From contig WQWK01000005.1 in assembly GCA_009785395.1 (NCBI GenBank), positions 1-19,301 of the forward strand: a stretch of 19,301 nucleotides of DNA, in the 5' to 3' direction. Position numbers and translations under genes: made by a program. Positions 6,361 through 13,024 of this stretch are shown one piece after another (positions within the stretch are counted from its first letter, which is position 1; every line of letters starts with the position of its first letter). Under the pieces are notes generated by a model. The model was not told the DNA's origin. It did not search any database and worked only from the letters and a program-made list of their open reading frames with translations. This stretch comes from Conexibacteraceae bacterium (GTDB lineage Bacteria; Actinomycetota; Thermoleophilia; Solirubrobacterales; Solirubrobacteraceae).

Positions 6361-7006
6361 CTCGCAAGGACATGCGGCCGGGGCGTCCAATTCGGTCACG
6401 GTGCCCGCAACAGACGACGAGATCCGCGAGAAATACCTGGAGCGGGCGATTCGCGAGCTCAACAACCTCGCGCGCGAGCTGCAGGCCTGCGAGCACTGCC
6501 CGCGCGGTCAGCTGATGCCTGTTCTGGGGTCGGGTCACCCGCAGGCCGACATCTTCATGGTCAAGTACGCGGCGCGGCCGGCCGAGATCGAGGAGGGCGT
6601 CGCCTTCTACGGGCGCTCCGGCAACGCGCTGATGAAGTCCCTGAAGCGTTTGAATATCGACCCTCTGGCGGTGTACGGGACGCTCTGCGTGAAGTGCCCG
6701 GTGCTCGACCCGGTGATGGCGGATCCGGGGTGCGTGGCACGGATCGCCGACGAGCTCACGATCGTGGCGCCGAAGCTGGTCGTCGTGATGGGGCGCGAGG
6801 CGCTCGGAGTCATCAACGACCTGGACCTGCCGCTGCGACGCGACCTGGTGGAGGAGTCTGGCGTGGTCCAGCGATTCACGCCTTCGTGTGAGGCGCTGTT
6901 TGTGCCCAACATCGACGAGTCGCTGGACGAGGAGTCGGCCAAGCGGGCGTTCTGGTCGGCGTTCAAGGCGCTCGGCGAATGGTGGGCGGAGCTGCCGCCG
7001 TACTGA
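6356..7006 (+). CDS. Uracil-DNA-glycosylase-superfamily protein with an altered active site
   Basis: The 216-residue protein resembles family 4/5 uracil-DNA glycosylases, which remove uracil from DNA and carry a [4Fe-4S] cluster. Four Cys fit the cluster: C45 and C48 in CEHC, C114 in LCVKC and C126 in DPGC. GRSGNALMKSLKRLNID (about 86-102) matches the conserved GRAGxLLxxxLxxxG segment, and PKLVVVMGREAL (139-150) matches the central strand before the active site. However, the usual GEAPG motif is replaced by MVKYAARPAEIEEG (68-81), and the C-terminal His motif by FVPNIDESLDEE. The glycosylase function is therefore uncertain: it may have another substrate, or bind without cutting. ATG 6356 overlaps the preceding stop (TGATG), so translation is probably coupled. 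Confidence 0.7.
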   Translation: MHSQGHAAGASNSVTVPATDDEIREKYLERAIRELNNLARELQACEHCPRGQLMPVLGSGHPQADIFMVKYAARPAEIEEGVAFYGRSGNALMKSLKRLNIDPLAVYGTLCVKCPVLDPVMADPGCVARIADELTIVAPKLVVVMGREALGVINDLDLPLRRDLVEESGVVQRFTPSCEALFVPNIDESLDEESAKRAFWSAFKALGEWWAELPPY

Positions 7007-7016
7007 CTCGCCGGTG

Positions 7017-7022
7017 TACGCT
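7017..7022 (+). promoter_or_regulatory. -10-like box upstream of the lipoprotein gene
   Basis: TACGCT at 7017-7022 would start a transcript near 7029, leaving a leader of about 45 nt before ATG 7074. It overlaps the palindrome ACGCTC-CT-GAGCGT (7018-7031), which could be an operator. No clear -35 is visible. Confidence 0.3.
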
Positions 7023-7025
7023 CCT

Positions 7026-7066
7026 GAGCGTGGGGCCCGAGTGTGGGGCGGCAGCCGAGCGTAGGG
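7026..7066 (+). repeat. Three short direct repeats in the lipoprotein leader
   Basis: GAGCGTGGGG, GAGTGTGGGG and GAGCGTAGGG occur at 7026-7035, 7039-7048 and 7057-7066. The last contains part of the Shine-Dalgarno AGGGAG (7063-7068). They may be protein or RNA binding sites, or simple sequence drift in a G-rich leader. Confidence 0.3.
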
Positions 7067-7073
7067 AGACAAC

Positions 7074-7994
7074 ATGATGGGTGACAAGCGATTCATGACC
7101 GTGGTGACTGTGATCGCGGGGCTCGGGGCGGCCGCGGCGATCGCGGGCTGCGGTGGGTCGTCGTCCAATTCCGGAGGGACGTCGTCCCATTCCGGCGGTG
7201 GTCCGGCCGCGAAGCTCAAGCGCGCCGCCTACGTGTCCGCGAACGCCAGCGGCTACAAGGTGGCGATCGCGCTCCACGAGACGGTCAAGGCGCCGGCATC
7301 GGGCTCGACCCCCCTGACCGTCGCTGCAACCGGCACCGGCTCGTTCTCACCCGGCCAGCACCAGGGCGCGTTCACGATGAACATGACGATCCCGACCAGC
7401 AGCGGACCGCAATCGCTTCAGTTGCAGATGGTCCTTGACCACGCGACGGTATACGTGCGGATGCCGCCGGAGCTCGCCAGCAAGCTACCGGGTGGCAAAC
7501 CGTGGGTCTACGTCAGGTACTCGCAGCTCGGCAGGGCGGCCGGCATTCCGGAACTCGGGTCGCTGCTGAACAGCGGCGAGTCGATCAACGATCCCGGCCA
7601 GTACCTCGACTATCTGCGCGTTACCGCCGGCGGGTCGATCCAGGATCTGGGCCAGGAGACGGTGAACGGCGTCAGCACGACGCACTATCACGCGCTGGTT
7701 GACCTCGCCAAGCTGCCGGACGCGGTACCGGCCTCTGGCAGGAGGGCGGCCGAGCAGCTCGTCGCGCTGCTGCAGCGGGGCGGCGCCAGCACCACAGAGA
7801 TGCCGATCGACGTGTGGATCGACGGTTCCAACCAGGTCCGGCGAATCCACCTCGCCTACAACCTCACGGTAAATGGCGCGTCGGCGGGGGTCGACATGAC
7901 CGAGAACATGCTCGAATACGGCCCCCAGCCTGCGCCCACGCCGCCACCGGCCGGCGAGGCCACCAACGCGATATCGCTGCTGCCCACCGGCTGA
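7074..7994 (+). CDS. Secreted lipoprotein, possibly LppX/LprG-like
   Basis: The 306-residue protein has a lipoprotein signal peptide: a positive start, a hydrophobic core and the lipobox IAGC with Cys26 as the lipid anchor. A Gly/Ser-rich tether (about residues 27-45) follows. The mature part reads as a beta-rich domain with amphipathic strands (SGYKVAIALHETV, TVYVRMPPELASKLPGGKPWVYV, TTHYHALVDLAKL, MPIDVWIDGSNQVRRIHLAYNL). This pattern recalls the LppX/LprAFG lipid-binding lipoproteins of actinobacteria, and the assignment is tentative. AGGGAG at 7063-7068 serves ATG 7074; ATG 7077 directly after is a possible alternative. A metallo-beta-lactamase-fold gene starts 8 nt after the stop, so the two are probably cotranscribed. 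Confidence 0.75.
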   Translation: MMGDKRFMTVVTVIAGLGAAAAIAGCGGSSSNSGGTSSHSGGGPAAKLKRAAYVSANASGYKVAIALHETVKAPASGSTPLTVAATGTGSFSPGQHQGAFTMNMTIPTSSGPQSLQLQMVLDHATVYVRMPPELASKLPGGKPWVYVRYSQLGRAAGIPELGSLLNSGESINDPGQYLDYLRVTAGGSIQDLGQETVNGVSTTHYHALVDLAKLPDAVPASGRRAAEQLVALLQRGGASTTEMPIDVWIDGSNQVRRIHLAYNLTVNGASAGVDMTENMLEYGPQPAPTPPPAGEATNAISLLPTG

Positions 7995-8002
7995 GCGCGG
8001 CC

Positions 8003-8647
8003 GTGGACGAGATCCTTCCCGGCATCTGGCACTGGACCGCACCGAACCCGGGCATCGGCGGGACGCTCGTGGCGTCGCTCTGGCTCGACGCGCCGGGCGT
8101 GCTGATCGATCCGCTCCTGCCGGATGACGTGGGGATCGACTGGTTCGCGGCGAGACCGACGCCACCCGTTGCGGTGGCGCTCGCCAACCGCCATCACTTC
8201 CGCTCCTCCGGCGAGGTGCGCGAGCGCTTCGGCGCCGAGGTGTTCGTGCCCGCCTTGGGGCTGCACGAGTTCTCCGATCGGGGTCCGGTCACCAGCTACT
8301 CGCCCGGCGATGCGCTCCCCGGCGGCCTGGTCCCGTTCACCGTCGGCTCACTCTCACCCGACGACGGTGGATTTCACCTCGGATCGGCGTCGGCGCTGTG
8401 GCTCGCCGACACGGTAGTGCGCTCGACGGTGGACCCCGAGTCCGAGATCGGGTTCGTGCCGGATTTCCTGATGGACGACCCCGGCGAGACCAAGCGCGGA
8501 CTGCTGGCGGCGTTCACGCGCCTGCTCGACGAGTATGAGTTCGAGCACCTGCTGCTCGCGCACGGGCTGCCGCTGATCGGCAACGGCCGCAGCGAGCTGG
8601 AGCGGCTGGTGCGGGACGGGGGACGCACCGCCGCCGGGGCGTTCTGA
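8003..8647 (+). CDS. Metallo-beta-lactamase-fold protein with an incomplete metal site
   Basis: The 214-residue protein has the strand order and ends of the metallo-beta-lactamase fold: ILPGIWHWTAP at the start, VLIDPLLP (33-40), ALWLADTVV (131-139) and HLLLAHGLPLIGNG near the C-terminus (182-195). The defining HxHxDH motif should follow VAVALANRH, but the sequence reads NRHHFRSSG (62-70), so at most part of the metal site remains. Asp136 and His187 could still correspond to later ligands. A hydrolytic function is doubtful and no substrate can be proposed. I chose GTG 8003, 8 nt after the lipoprotein stop; the frame stays open further upstream but only inside the lipoprotein gene. No clear Shine-Dalgarno is seen, so initiation may depend on coupling. 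Confidence 0.65.
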   Translation: MDEILPGIWHWTAPNPGIGGTLVASLWLDAPGVLIDPLLPDDVGIDWFAARPTPPVAVALANRHHFRSSGEVRERFGAEVFVPALGLHEFSDRGPVTSYSPGDALPGGLVPFTVGSLSPDDGGFHLGSASALWLADTVVRSTVDPESEIGFVPDFLMDDPGETKRGLLAAFTRLLDEYEFEHLLLAHGLPLIGNGRSELERLVRDGGRTAAGAF

Positions 8648-8669
8648 CCGGAGCGCACCCGGCGCGTTC

Positions 8670-8682
8670 TAACGTTTCAGGC
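8670..8682 (+). promoter_or_regulatory. -10 box for a probable leaderless paiB-like transcript
   Basis: TAACGT at 8670-8675 is followed by 7 nt and GTG 8683. No Shine-Dalgarno lies between. This implies separate transcription from the preceding gene, whose stop is only 35 nt upstream. Confidence 0.5.
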
Positions 8683-9324
8683 GTGTATCTGCCCAAACAC
8701 TTCAGAGCGGATGACGCGCAGACGCGCGCGCTGCTCGACGGGATCCGCGTCGCGGATCTCGTGACGCCTGCGAGCGACGGGCTGTATGCCACATTCCTGC
8801 CGCTGATCTACGACGCGTCGCTGGGCGAGCTCGGATCGCTGCTCGGTCACGTCGCGCGCAAGAACGACCACTGGCGGTTGCAGCCCGTGGGCGAGTCGAT
8901 GGTGATCGCCCACGGCCCGGAGGCCTACATCACCCCCAGCTGGTATGCGGCAAAGCGCGAGCACGGCAAGGTCGTCCCCACGTGGAACTACACCACCGCG
9001 CACGTGTACGGGCAGCTCGTGATCCACGACGACAGCGTCTGGCTCGAGGACCTGGTGCGGCGGCTGACCGTTCGCCACGAGTCCGAGCGCGCACAGCCCT
9101 GGGGGGTCGACGACGCGCCGCGCGAGTACGTCGACGGGCAGCTGCGGGCGATCGTCGGCGTGGAGCTGCGGATCACCCGTGTCGAGGCCAAGGCCAAGCT
9201 CGGCCAGAACCGATCGAGCGCCGACATCGACGGTGTGATCGAAGGGCTGCGCGAGCGCGGCGACGGTGAGGACGAGTGGCTCGCCGACGCGACCGCGCGC
9301 GGGCGGCGGGACCAGCCGGGTTAG
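8683..9324 (+). CDS. PaiB-like FMN-binding protein
   Basis: The 213-residue protein matches the PaiB family throughout. Visible marks are MYLPKHF at the start, GLYATFLPLIYD (33-44), GHVARKNDHW (55-64), AYITPSWYAAKREHGKVVPTWNY (81-103), AHVYG (106-110) and the late KLGQNRSSAD (172-181). The family has a split-barrel flavin fold. Bacillus PaiB was described as a negative regulator of sporulation and protease genes, and relatives bind FMN or haem. The function here may be redox or degradative rather than transcriptional. The usual PaiA acetyltransferase partner is not in the window. The stop is immediately followed by the operator boxes of the next gene. Confidence 0.88.
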   Translation: MYLPKHFRADDAQTRALLDGIRVADLVTPASDGLYATFLPLIYDASLGELGSLLGHVARKNDHWRLQPVGESMVIAHGPEAYITPSWYAAKREHGKVVPTWNYTTAHVYGQLVIHDDSVWLEDLVRRLTVRHESERAQPWGVDDAPREYVDGQLRAIVGVELRITRVEAKAKLGQNRSSADIDGVIEGLRERGDGEDEWLADATARGRRDQPG

Positions 9325-9325
9325 G

Positions 9326-9340
9326 TCGTCTAGACCATTA
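9326..9340. promoter_or_regulatory. dre-like operator box 1 (DasR/NagR type)
   Basis: TCGTCTAGACCATTA contains the palindrome GTCTAGAC at 9328-9335. It closely matches the core TGGTCTAGACCA bound by the GntR regulator DasR in Streptomyces, differing at one base of the left arm. It begins 2 nt after the paiB-like stop. Confidence 0.7.
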
Positions 9341-9344
9341 TCGT

Positions 9345-9359
9345 TCGTCTAGACCATTA
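9345..9359. promoter_or_regulatory. dre-like operator box 2 (DasR/NagR type)
   Basis: This box repeats TCGTCTAGACCATTA exactly, 19 bp downstream of box 1, with core GTCTAGAC at 9347-9354. It lies just upstream of the -35 element. Confidence 0.72.
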
Positions 9360-9361
9360 AC

Positions 9362-9390
9362 TTGCACAAAATCGTCTAGACCAATATAAC
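9362..9390 (+). promoter_or_regulatory. Promoter of the GH84 gene
   Basis: TTGCAC at 9362-9367 and TATAAC at 9385-9390 are separated by 17 bp. The -10 matches the consensus at five of six positions and the -35 at its TTG. The transcription start should be near 9397, giving a leader of about 133 nt before ATG 9530. Confidence 0.6.
9372..9386. promoter_or_regulatory. dre-like operator box 3, between -35 and -10
   Basis: TCGTCTAGACCAATA has core GTCTAGAC at 9374-9381 and lies 27 bp downstream of box 2. It fills the spacer between the candidate -35 and -10 and touches the -10, so a bound GntR dimer would exclude RNA polymerase. Confidence 0.72.
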
Positions 9391-9471
9391 TCCACCTCGT
9401 GCGGATCCGCTCGATCGAGACCGGGTGCAGGCCACACCGTGCGCTCCGGCGCGCGCTTCATGTCAGTTGGA

Positions 9472-9496
9472 CGCCGCCTGAGTCATCTCGGCGGCG
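9472..9496 (+). promoter_or_regulatory. Leader hairpin upstream of the GH84 gene
   Basis: CGCCGCC at 9472-9478 pairs with GGCGGCG at 9490-9496 around an 11-nt loop, about 34 nt before the start codon. The perfect palindromes GCGGATCCGC (9401-9410) and TCGATCGA (9411-9418) lie near the expected 5' end. A regulatory role is unproven. Confidence 0.25.
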
Positions 9497-9529
9497 CAGG
9501 CCTTGAGAAATCGACCGGATCGGAGACTG

Positions 9530-12500
9530 ATGAAGCGAACCAGACGGTTGTCCCTGTCCCTCGCTGGAGCGTGCGCGGCGTTGGTCGTCGCGGCTGTTCC
9601 AGCCTCGGCGATGGCAGATGGAGCCGGCCACCTGCCGGCCGTGTACCCGGTTCCCCAGTCGATCAAGGCCAGCGGTCCACAGATCCCGCTCGGCAGCTCG
9701 GTCGCGGTGCTGACCGGAGCGAGCAGCGACCCATCGACCGTCTCGGCGGTCACCTCGATGCTGACCGCCGACGGCGTTCAGCATGTCGATCAGATCAGCG
9801 CCGCCGGCAGCGCGGCGCCTCACGAGACGGTCATCTACGTCGGTGGCCCTGACGAGAACGCCGCCACCGCGGGCGCCCTGCAGAGCCTGGGCGTCACCGG
9901 CGCCGACACCCTCCCCGCGGAGGGCTACGTGCTGGCCACCGGGAACGTGGCCGGGCACCCGTCGGTGATCCTCGACGGTCACGACGCCGACGGCACCTTC
10001 TATGCGGCGCAGACCCTGCGCCAGCTCATCCGCCGGCACGGATCGGGGATGAGCGTGGCGGGGGTTGAGGTGCGTGACTGGCCCGGTATGGCGCTGCGAG
10101 GCATCGTCGAGGGCTTCTACGGGCCCGAGTACAGCGACGCCGACCGCGACGCGATGTTCGACTTCATGGCGCGCAACAAGATGAACATCTACGTGTACTC
10201 GCCGAAGGACGACCCCTACCTGCGAGCGCAGTGGCAGGATCCCTACCCGGCCGCCCAGCTCAGTGAGATCCAAGGCCTGGTGCAGGCAGCCACGGCGGAC
10301 CACGTCCGCTTCACCTACGCGATCTCACCCGGCCTGTCGATCTGTTACAGCTCCGCCTCCGACGAGCAGACGCTGGTGGCCAAGCTCGACTCGATGTACG
10401 CGATCGGGGTGCGCAGCTTCTCGATCCCGTTCGACGACATCACGGAGGGCTCGTTCAACTGTGACGCCGACACCACCCAGTTCGGCAGCGGCAACGCCGC
10501 GAACGGCCTCGCCCAGGCATACCTGCTCAACGAGGTGCAGAAGGACTTCATCGATACCCACCCCGGCGTGGCGCCGCTGCAGACGGTGCCGACGGAGTAC
10601 ACGGGTGAGGCCGACAGCGATTACAAGACGGCGCTGCGCACCAACCTCGACCCGTCGATCGTCGTCGGCTGGACCGGTGATCAGGTGATCCCCGCGACGA
10701 TCACCGCAACACAGGCTTCCCAGGCCGCCGCCGTCTACGGACACCCGGTGTTGCTGTGGGACAACTATCCCGTCAACGACTACATCACCAACCGGCTCCT
10801 GATGGGGCCATACAGCGGCCGCGATCCCGGCATCGCGTCGGACCTGGCGGGAATCACCGCCAACCCGATGATCCAGTCCGAGCCGTCGAAGGTCGCGCTG
10901 GCCGGCACCGCCGACTTCGCGTGGAACCCGCCGGCCTACAACGTCCACAGGGCGTGGATCGACGGCATCGACCAGCTGGCCGGCCCGGGCCGCAGGGCCC
11001 GTACCGCCATGCGCGCGTTTGCCGACCTGAACTACAGCTCGGACCTCAACAGCCCGACGGCACCAGCGCTCACCGCGAAGATCAATCGCTTCTGGTGGGC
11101 GTGGGAGCGCGGCCTGCCGGGCGCGGCCTCCAGGCTCGGCTCCTACCTCAGGATCGTCAAGTCGATTCCGGCGGTGCTCACCGGCGCAGAGACGAGCAGC
11201 GACCCTGACTTCCTCACGCAGGCGCAGTCGCAGCTGGCCGCGGCGGGCACCTGGGGCACCGCGGCGCTGGATGCGCTGCACATGCTGACGGCGGAGCGCT
11301 CCGGCCACGTCGCCGCGGCGGTCGCCGACCGGATCGCGCTCGAGACGACCATGCAGAACGCGCCGACGGACGCGATCGACTCGGAGAGCCTGTCGTCGTT
11401 CGTGAGCCAGGCGCAGGCGGAGAACGGCAGGTTCCTGGGCACGCCGCCCTCCGACATCGTCACGCCGACTGGGACCACCTCGTTCCCGTCGGCCGGATGG
11501 GCCAACGGGTCGCCGCAGGACATGGTGGACGGCTCCGGGAATTACTTCTGGAGCGGCGCCTCACCCGCGACCGGTGACTACATCGGCGTGGACCTGGGCA
11601 GCGTCGTCTCGCTCCAGAGCGTGACCATCGCCCAGACGGACACGACCAGCCCCAACGACTACATCGATAACGCCGCACTGCAGTACTCCACCGACGGCGT
11701 GAACTGGACCACCGTCGCCAACTACACCAACCAGCCGGACATCTCGGCGACCTTCCCCGCCGGCGCCACCGGGCGCTACGTGCGGCTGGTCGCCACCGCA
11801 CCGGACGTGTGGTGGGTGAAGGTCTACAAGTTCGACGTCGTCGCCCACTACCCGGGACCGGGCACGGTGAGCGGCACTCCGGCTGCGGCCGCCGGCAGCT
11901 CGCTGGCAAACGCGGCCGACAGTGACATGACCAGCAGCTACACCGCGGCCAACAGCCCGGTGGCAGGCGACGCCCTGACCCTGACGCTTCCTGCCGCACG
12001 GGCGCTGGACAGGGTCGAGGTGGTCGGCTCCGGGCAGGCGGACGTACAGGTCCAGGAGGGGAGCAACTGGGACAGCATCGGCAAGCTGTCCGCGCGCGGC
12101 TACACCGAGCTGCGGGCCCATGGCGCGACGGCCAGCGCCATCCGGCTCGCCTGGGTGCCGGGCTCGCCACCGCCGTCGATCGCGGAGATCGTCCCGCGGT
12201 ACAGCTCGGACGAGTCGCTATCGGTGACCGGGTCGGCGGATGCGCTCGACCTGGGTGGCGGACCGGGCACGCTCACCGCCCAGGTCACCTCCACCCTGAC
12301 CAAGCGCTCGGTCGGGCGGCTGACAGCCACGGCGGCGCCCGGACTGGGCCTGTCATCGTCAGCGACGACGATCCCGGTGCTGCGAGGCGGCCAGGTCTCG
12401 TCGACGTTCACGATGAACCCGACCGACTCGGGAACCTACCCGGTCACTCTGACCTACACCCCGGCCGGCGGCAGCGCGGTCACCACGACCGTCGATGTCA

Positions 12501-12955
12501 CCGTCCACCCGATCGTGAGCACCACCAACGTGGCGCTGCAGTCCAACGGCGGCGTGGCCACGGCGTCGGGCTCGGAGCTGAACCTGGCGCGACTGGCGGC
12601 ACCGTTCGCGAACGACGGGGATCTGACGACCCGGTGGTCGTCGCCATATGACGACGCCGCCTGGTGGCAGGTCGAGCTCGCCCAGCCGCAGAACCTCGGA
12701 AAGATCGAGATCGATTGGGGGGCCGGCGCGGCCGGTCAGGACTACACGATCGAGACGTCCTCCGACGGCACCAACTGGACCGTCGCTTCGACGACCACCG
12801 ACGGCAACCTGTACGCCGGCGGTGAGACCCAGACGATCTTGATCGACCAGTCGAACGTCAAGTACGTGCGGTTCCAGGGCATCCAGCGGGACACGCAGTA
12901 CGGCTACTCGTTCTGGGAGTTCCAGGTCTACCCGGTGCTCAGCACCCACATCTAG
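9530..12955 (+). CDS. Secreted GH84 beta-N-acetylglucosaminidase (hyaluronidase/O-GlcNAcase-like) with two discoidin-type modules
   Basis: The 1141-residue protein starts with a signal peptide (MKRTRRLSLSLAGACAALVV..., cut near ASAMA). An N-terminal domain with YPVPQSI (from about 38) follows, then the GH84 barrel. RGIVEGFYGPEYSDADR begins at 190, and SIPFDDI (298-304) gives the catalytic Asp pair D302-D303 used in substrate-assisted cleavage. A helical region precedes an F5/8-type C (CBM32-like) module at about 650-775. An Ig/NEW3-like segment (about 900-995) and a second discoidin-type module (about 1000-1135) follow. No cell-wall anchor is seen, so it is probably released. ATG 9530 has GGAG 4 nt upstream and gives a standard signal peptide. 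The likely substrates are GlcNAc-containing glycans. Its promoter carries three dre-like boxes, so GlcNAc-responsive repression is probable. Confidence 0.92.
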   Translation: MKRTRRLSLSLAGACAALVVAAVPASAMADGAGHLPAVYPVPQSIKASGPQIPLGSSVAVLTGASSDPSTVSAVTSMLTADGVQHVDQISAAGSAAPHETVIYVGGPDENAATAGALQSLGVTGADTLPAEGYVLATGNVAGHPSVILDGHDADGTFYAAQTLRQLIRRHGSGMSVAGVEVRDWPGMALRGIVEGFYGPEYSDADRDAMFDFMARNKMNIYVYSPKDDPYLRAQWQDPYPAAQLSEIQGLVQAATADHVRFTYAISPGLSICYSSASDEQTLVAKLDSMYAIGVRSFSIPFDDITEGSFNCDADTTQFGSGNAANGLAQAYLLNEVQKDFIDTHPGVAPLQTVPTEYTGEADSDYKTALRTNLDPSIVVGWTGDQVIPATITATQASQAAAVYGHPVLLWDNYPVNDYITNRLLMGPYSGRDPGIASDLAGITANPMIQSEPSKVALAGTADFAWNPPAYNVHRAWIDGIDQLAGPGRRARTAMRAFADLNYSSDLNSPTAPALTAKINRFWWAWERGLPGAASRLGSYLRIVKSIPAVLTGAETSSDPDFLTQAQSQLAAAGTWGTAALDALHMLTAERSGHVAAAVADRIALETTMQNAPTDAIDSESLSSFVSQAQAENGRFLGTPPSDIVTPTGTTSFPSAGWANGSPQDMVDGSGNYFWSGASPATGDYIGVDLGSVVSLQSVTIAQTDTTSPNDYIDNAALQYSTDGVNWTTVANYTNQPDISATFPAGATGRYVRLVATAPDVWWVKVYKFDVVAHYPGPGTVSGTPAAAAGSSLANAADSDMTSSYTAANSPVAGDALTLTLPAARALDRVEVVGSGQADVQVQEGSNWDSIGKLSARGYTELRAHGATASAIRLAWVPGSPPPSIAEIVPRYSSDESLSVTGSADALDLGGGPGTLTAQVTSTLTKRSVGRLTATAAPGLGLSSSATTIPVLRGGQVSSTFTMNPTDSGTYPVTLTYTPAGGSAVTTTVDVTVHPIVSTTNVALQSNGGVATASGSELNLARLAAPFANDGDLTTRWSSPYDDAAWWQVELAQPQNLGKIEIDWGAGAAGQDYTIETSSDGTNWTVASTTTDGNLYAGGETQTILIDQSNVKYVRFQGIQRDTQYGYSFWEFQVYPVLSTHI

Positions 12956-12980
12956 AGACAGCGGTGACAGCGTCCTGCGA

Positions 12981-13005
12981 GCCGGCGCCCCCTCGGGGCG
13001 TCGGC
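12981..13005. terminator. Bidirectional terminator between GH84 and aminotransferase genes
   Basis: GCCGGCGCCCC at 12981-12991 pairs with GGGGCGTCGGC at 12995-13005 over 11 positions, one of them a G-T wobble on this strand, around a CTC loop. It lies 25 nt after the GH84 stop and 19 nt from the convergent aminotransferase stop, so it can serve both. T-tracts are absent. Confidence 0.65.
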
Positions 13006-13024
13006 GAGCGGGGCGTGCCGCCTG

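Noticed and set aside
4606..6465. Minus-strand 619-codon open frame opposite the glycosyltransferase/PHP gene
   Set aside because: Composition is Arg-rich with no domain, and the plus strand carries complete PHP motifs.
7814..8002. Upstream extension of the metallo-beta-lactamase-fold gene
   Set aside because: It would overlap the lipoprotein gene by about 180 nt and shows no conserved residues; the fold begins at ILPGIWHW just after GTG 8003.
9326..9386. Three repeats as a small CRISPR array or phage attachment site
   Set aside because: The repeats are 15 bp with a palindromic GTCTAGAC core, gaps of only 4 and 12 bp, and a promoter context. They fit operators far better.
9503..9529. TTG 9503 as the GH84 start
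   Set aside because: ATG 9530 has GGAG upstream and gives a normal signal peptide; the TTG start adds nine residues before it.
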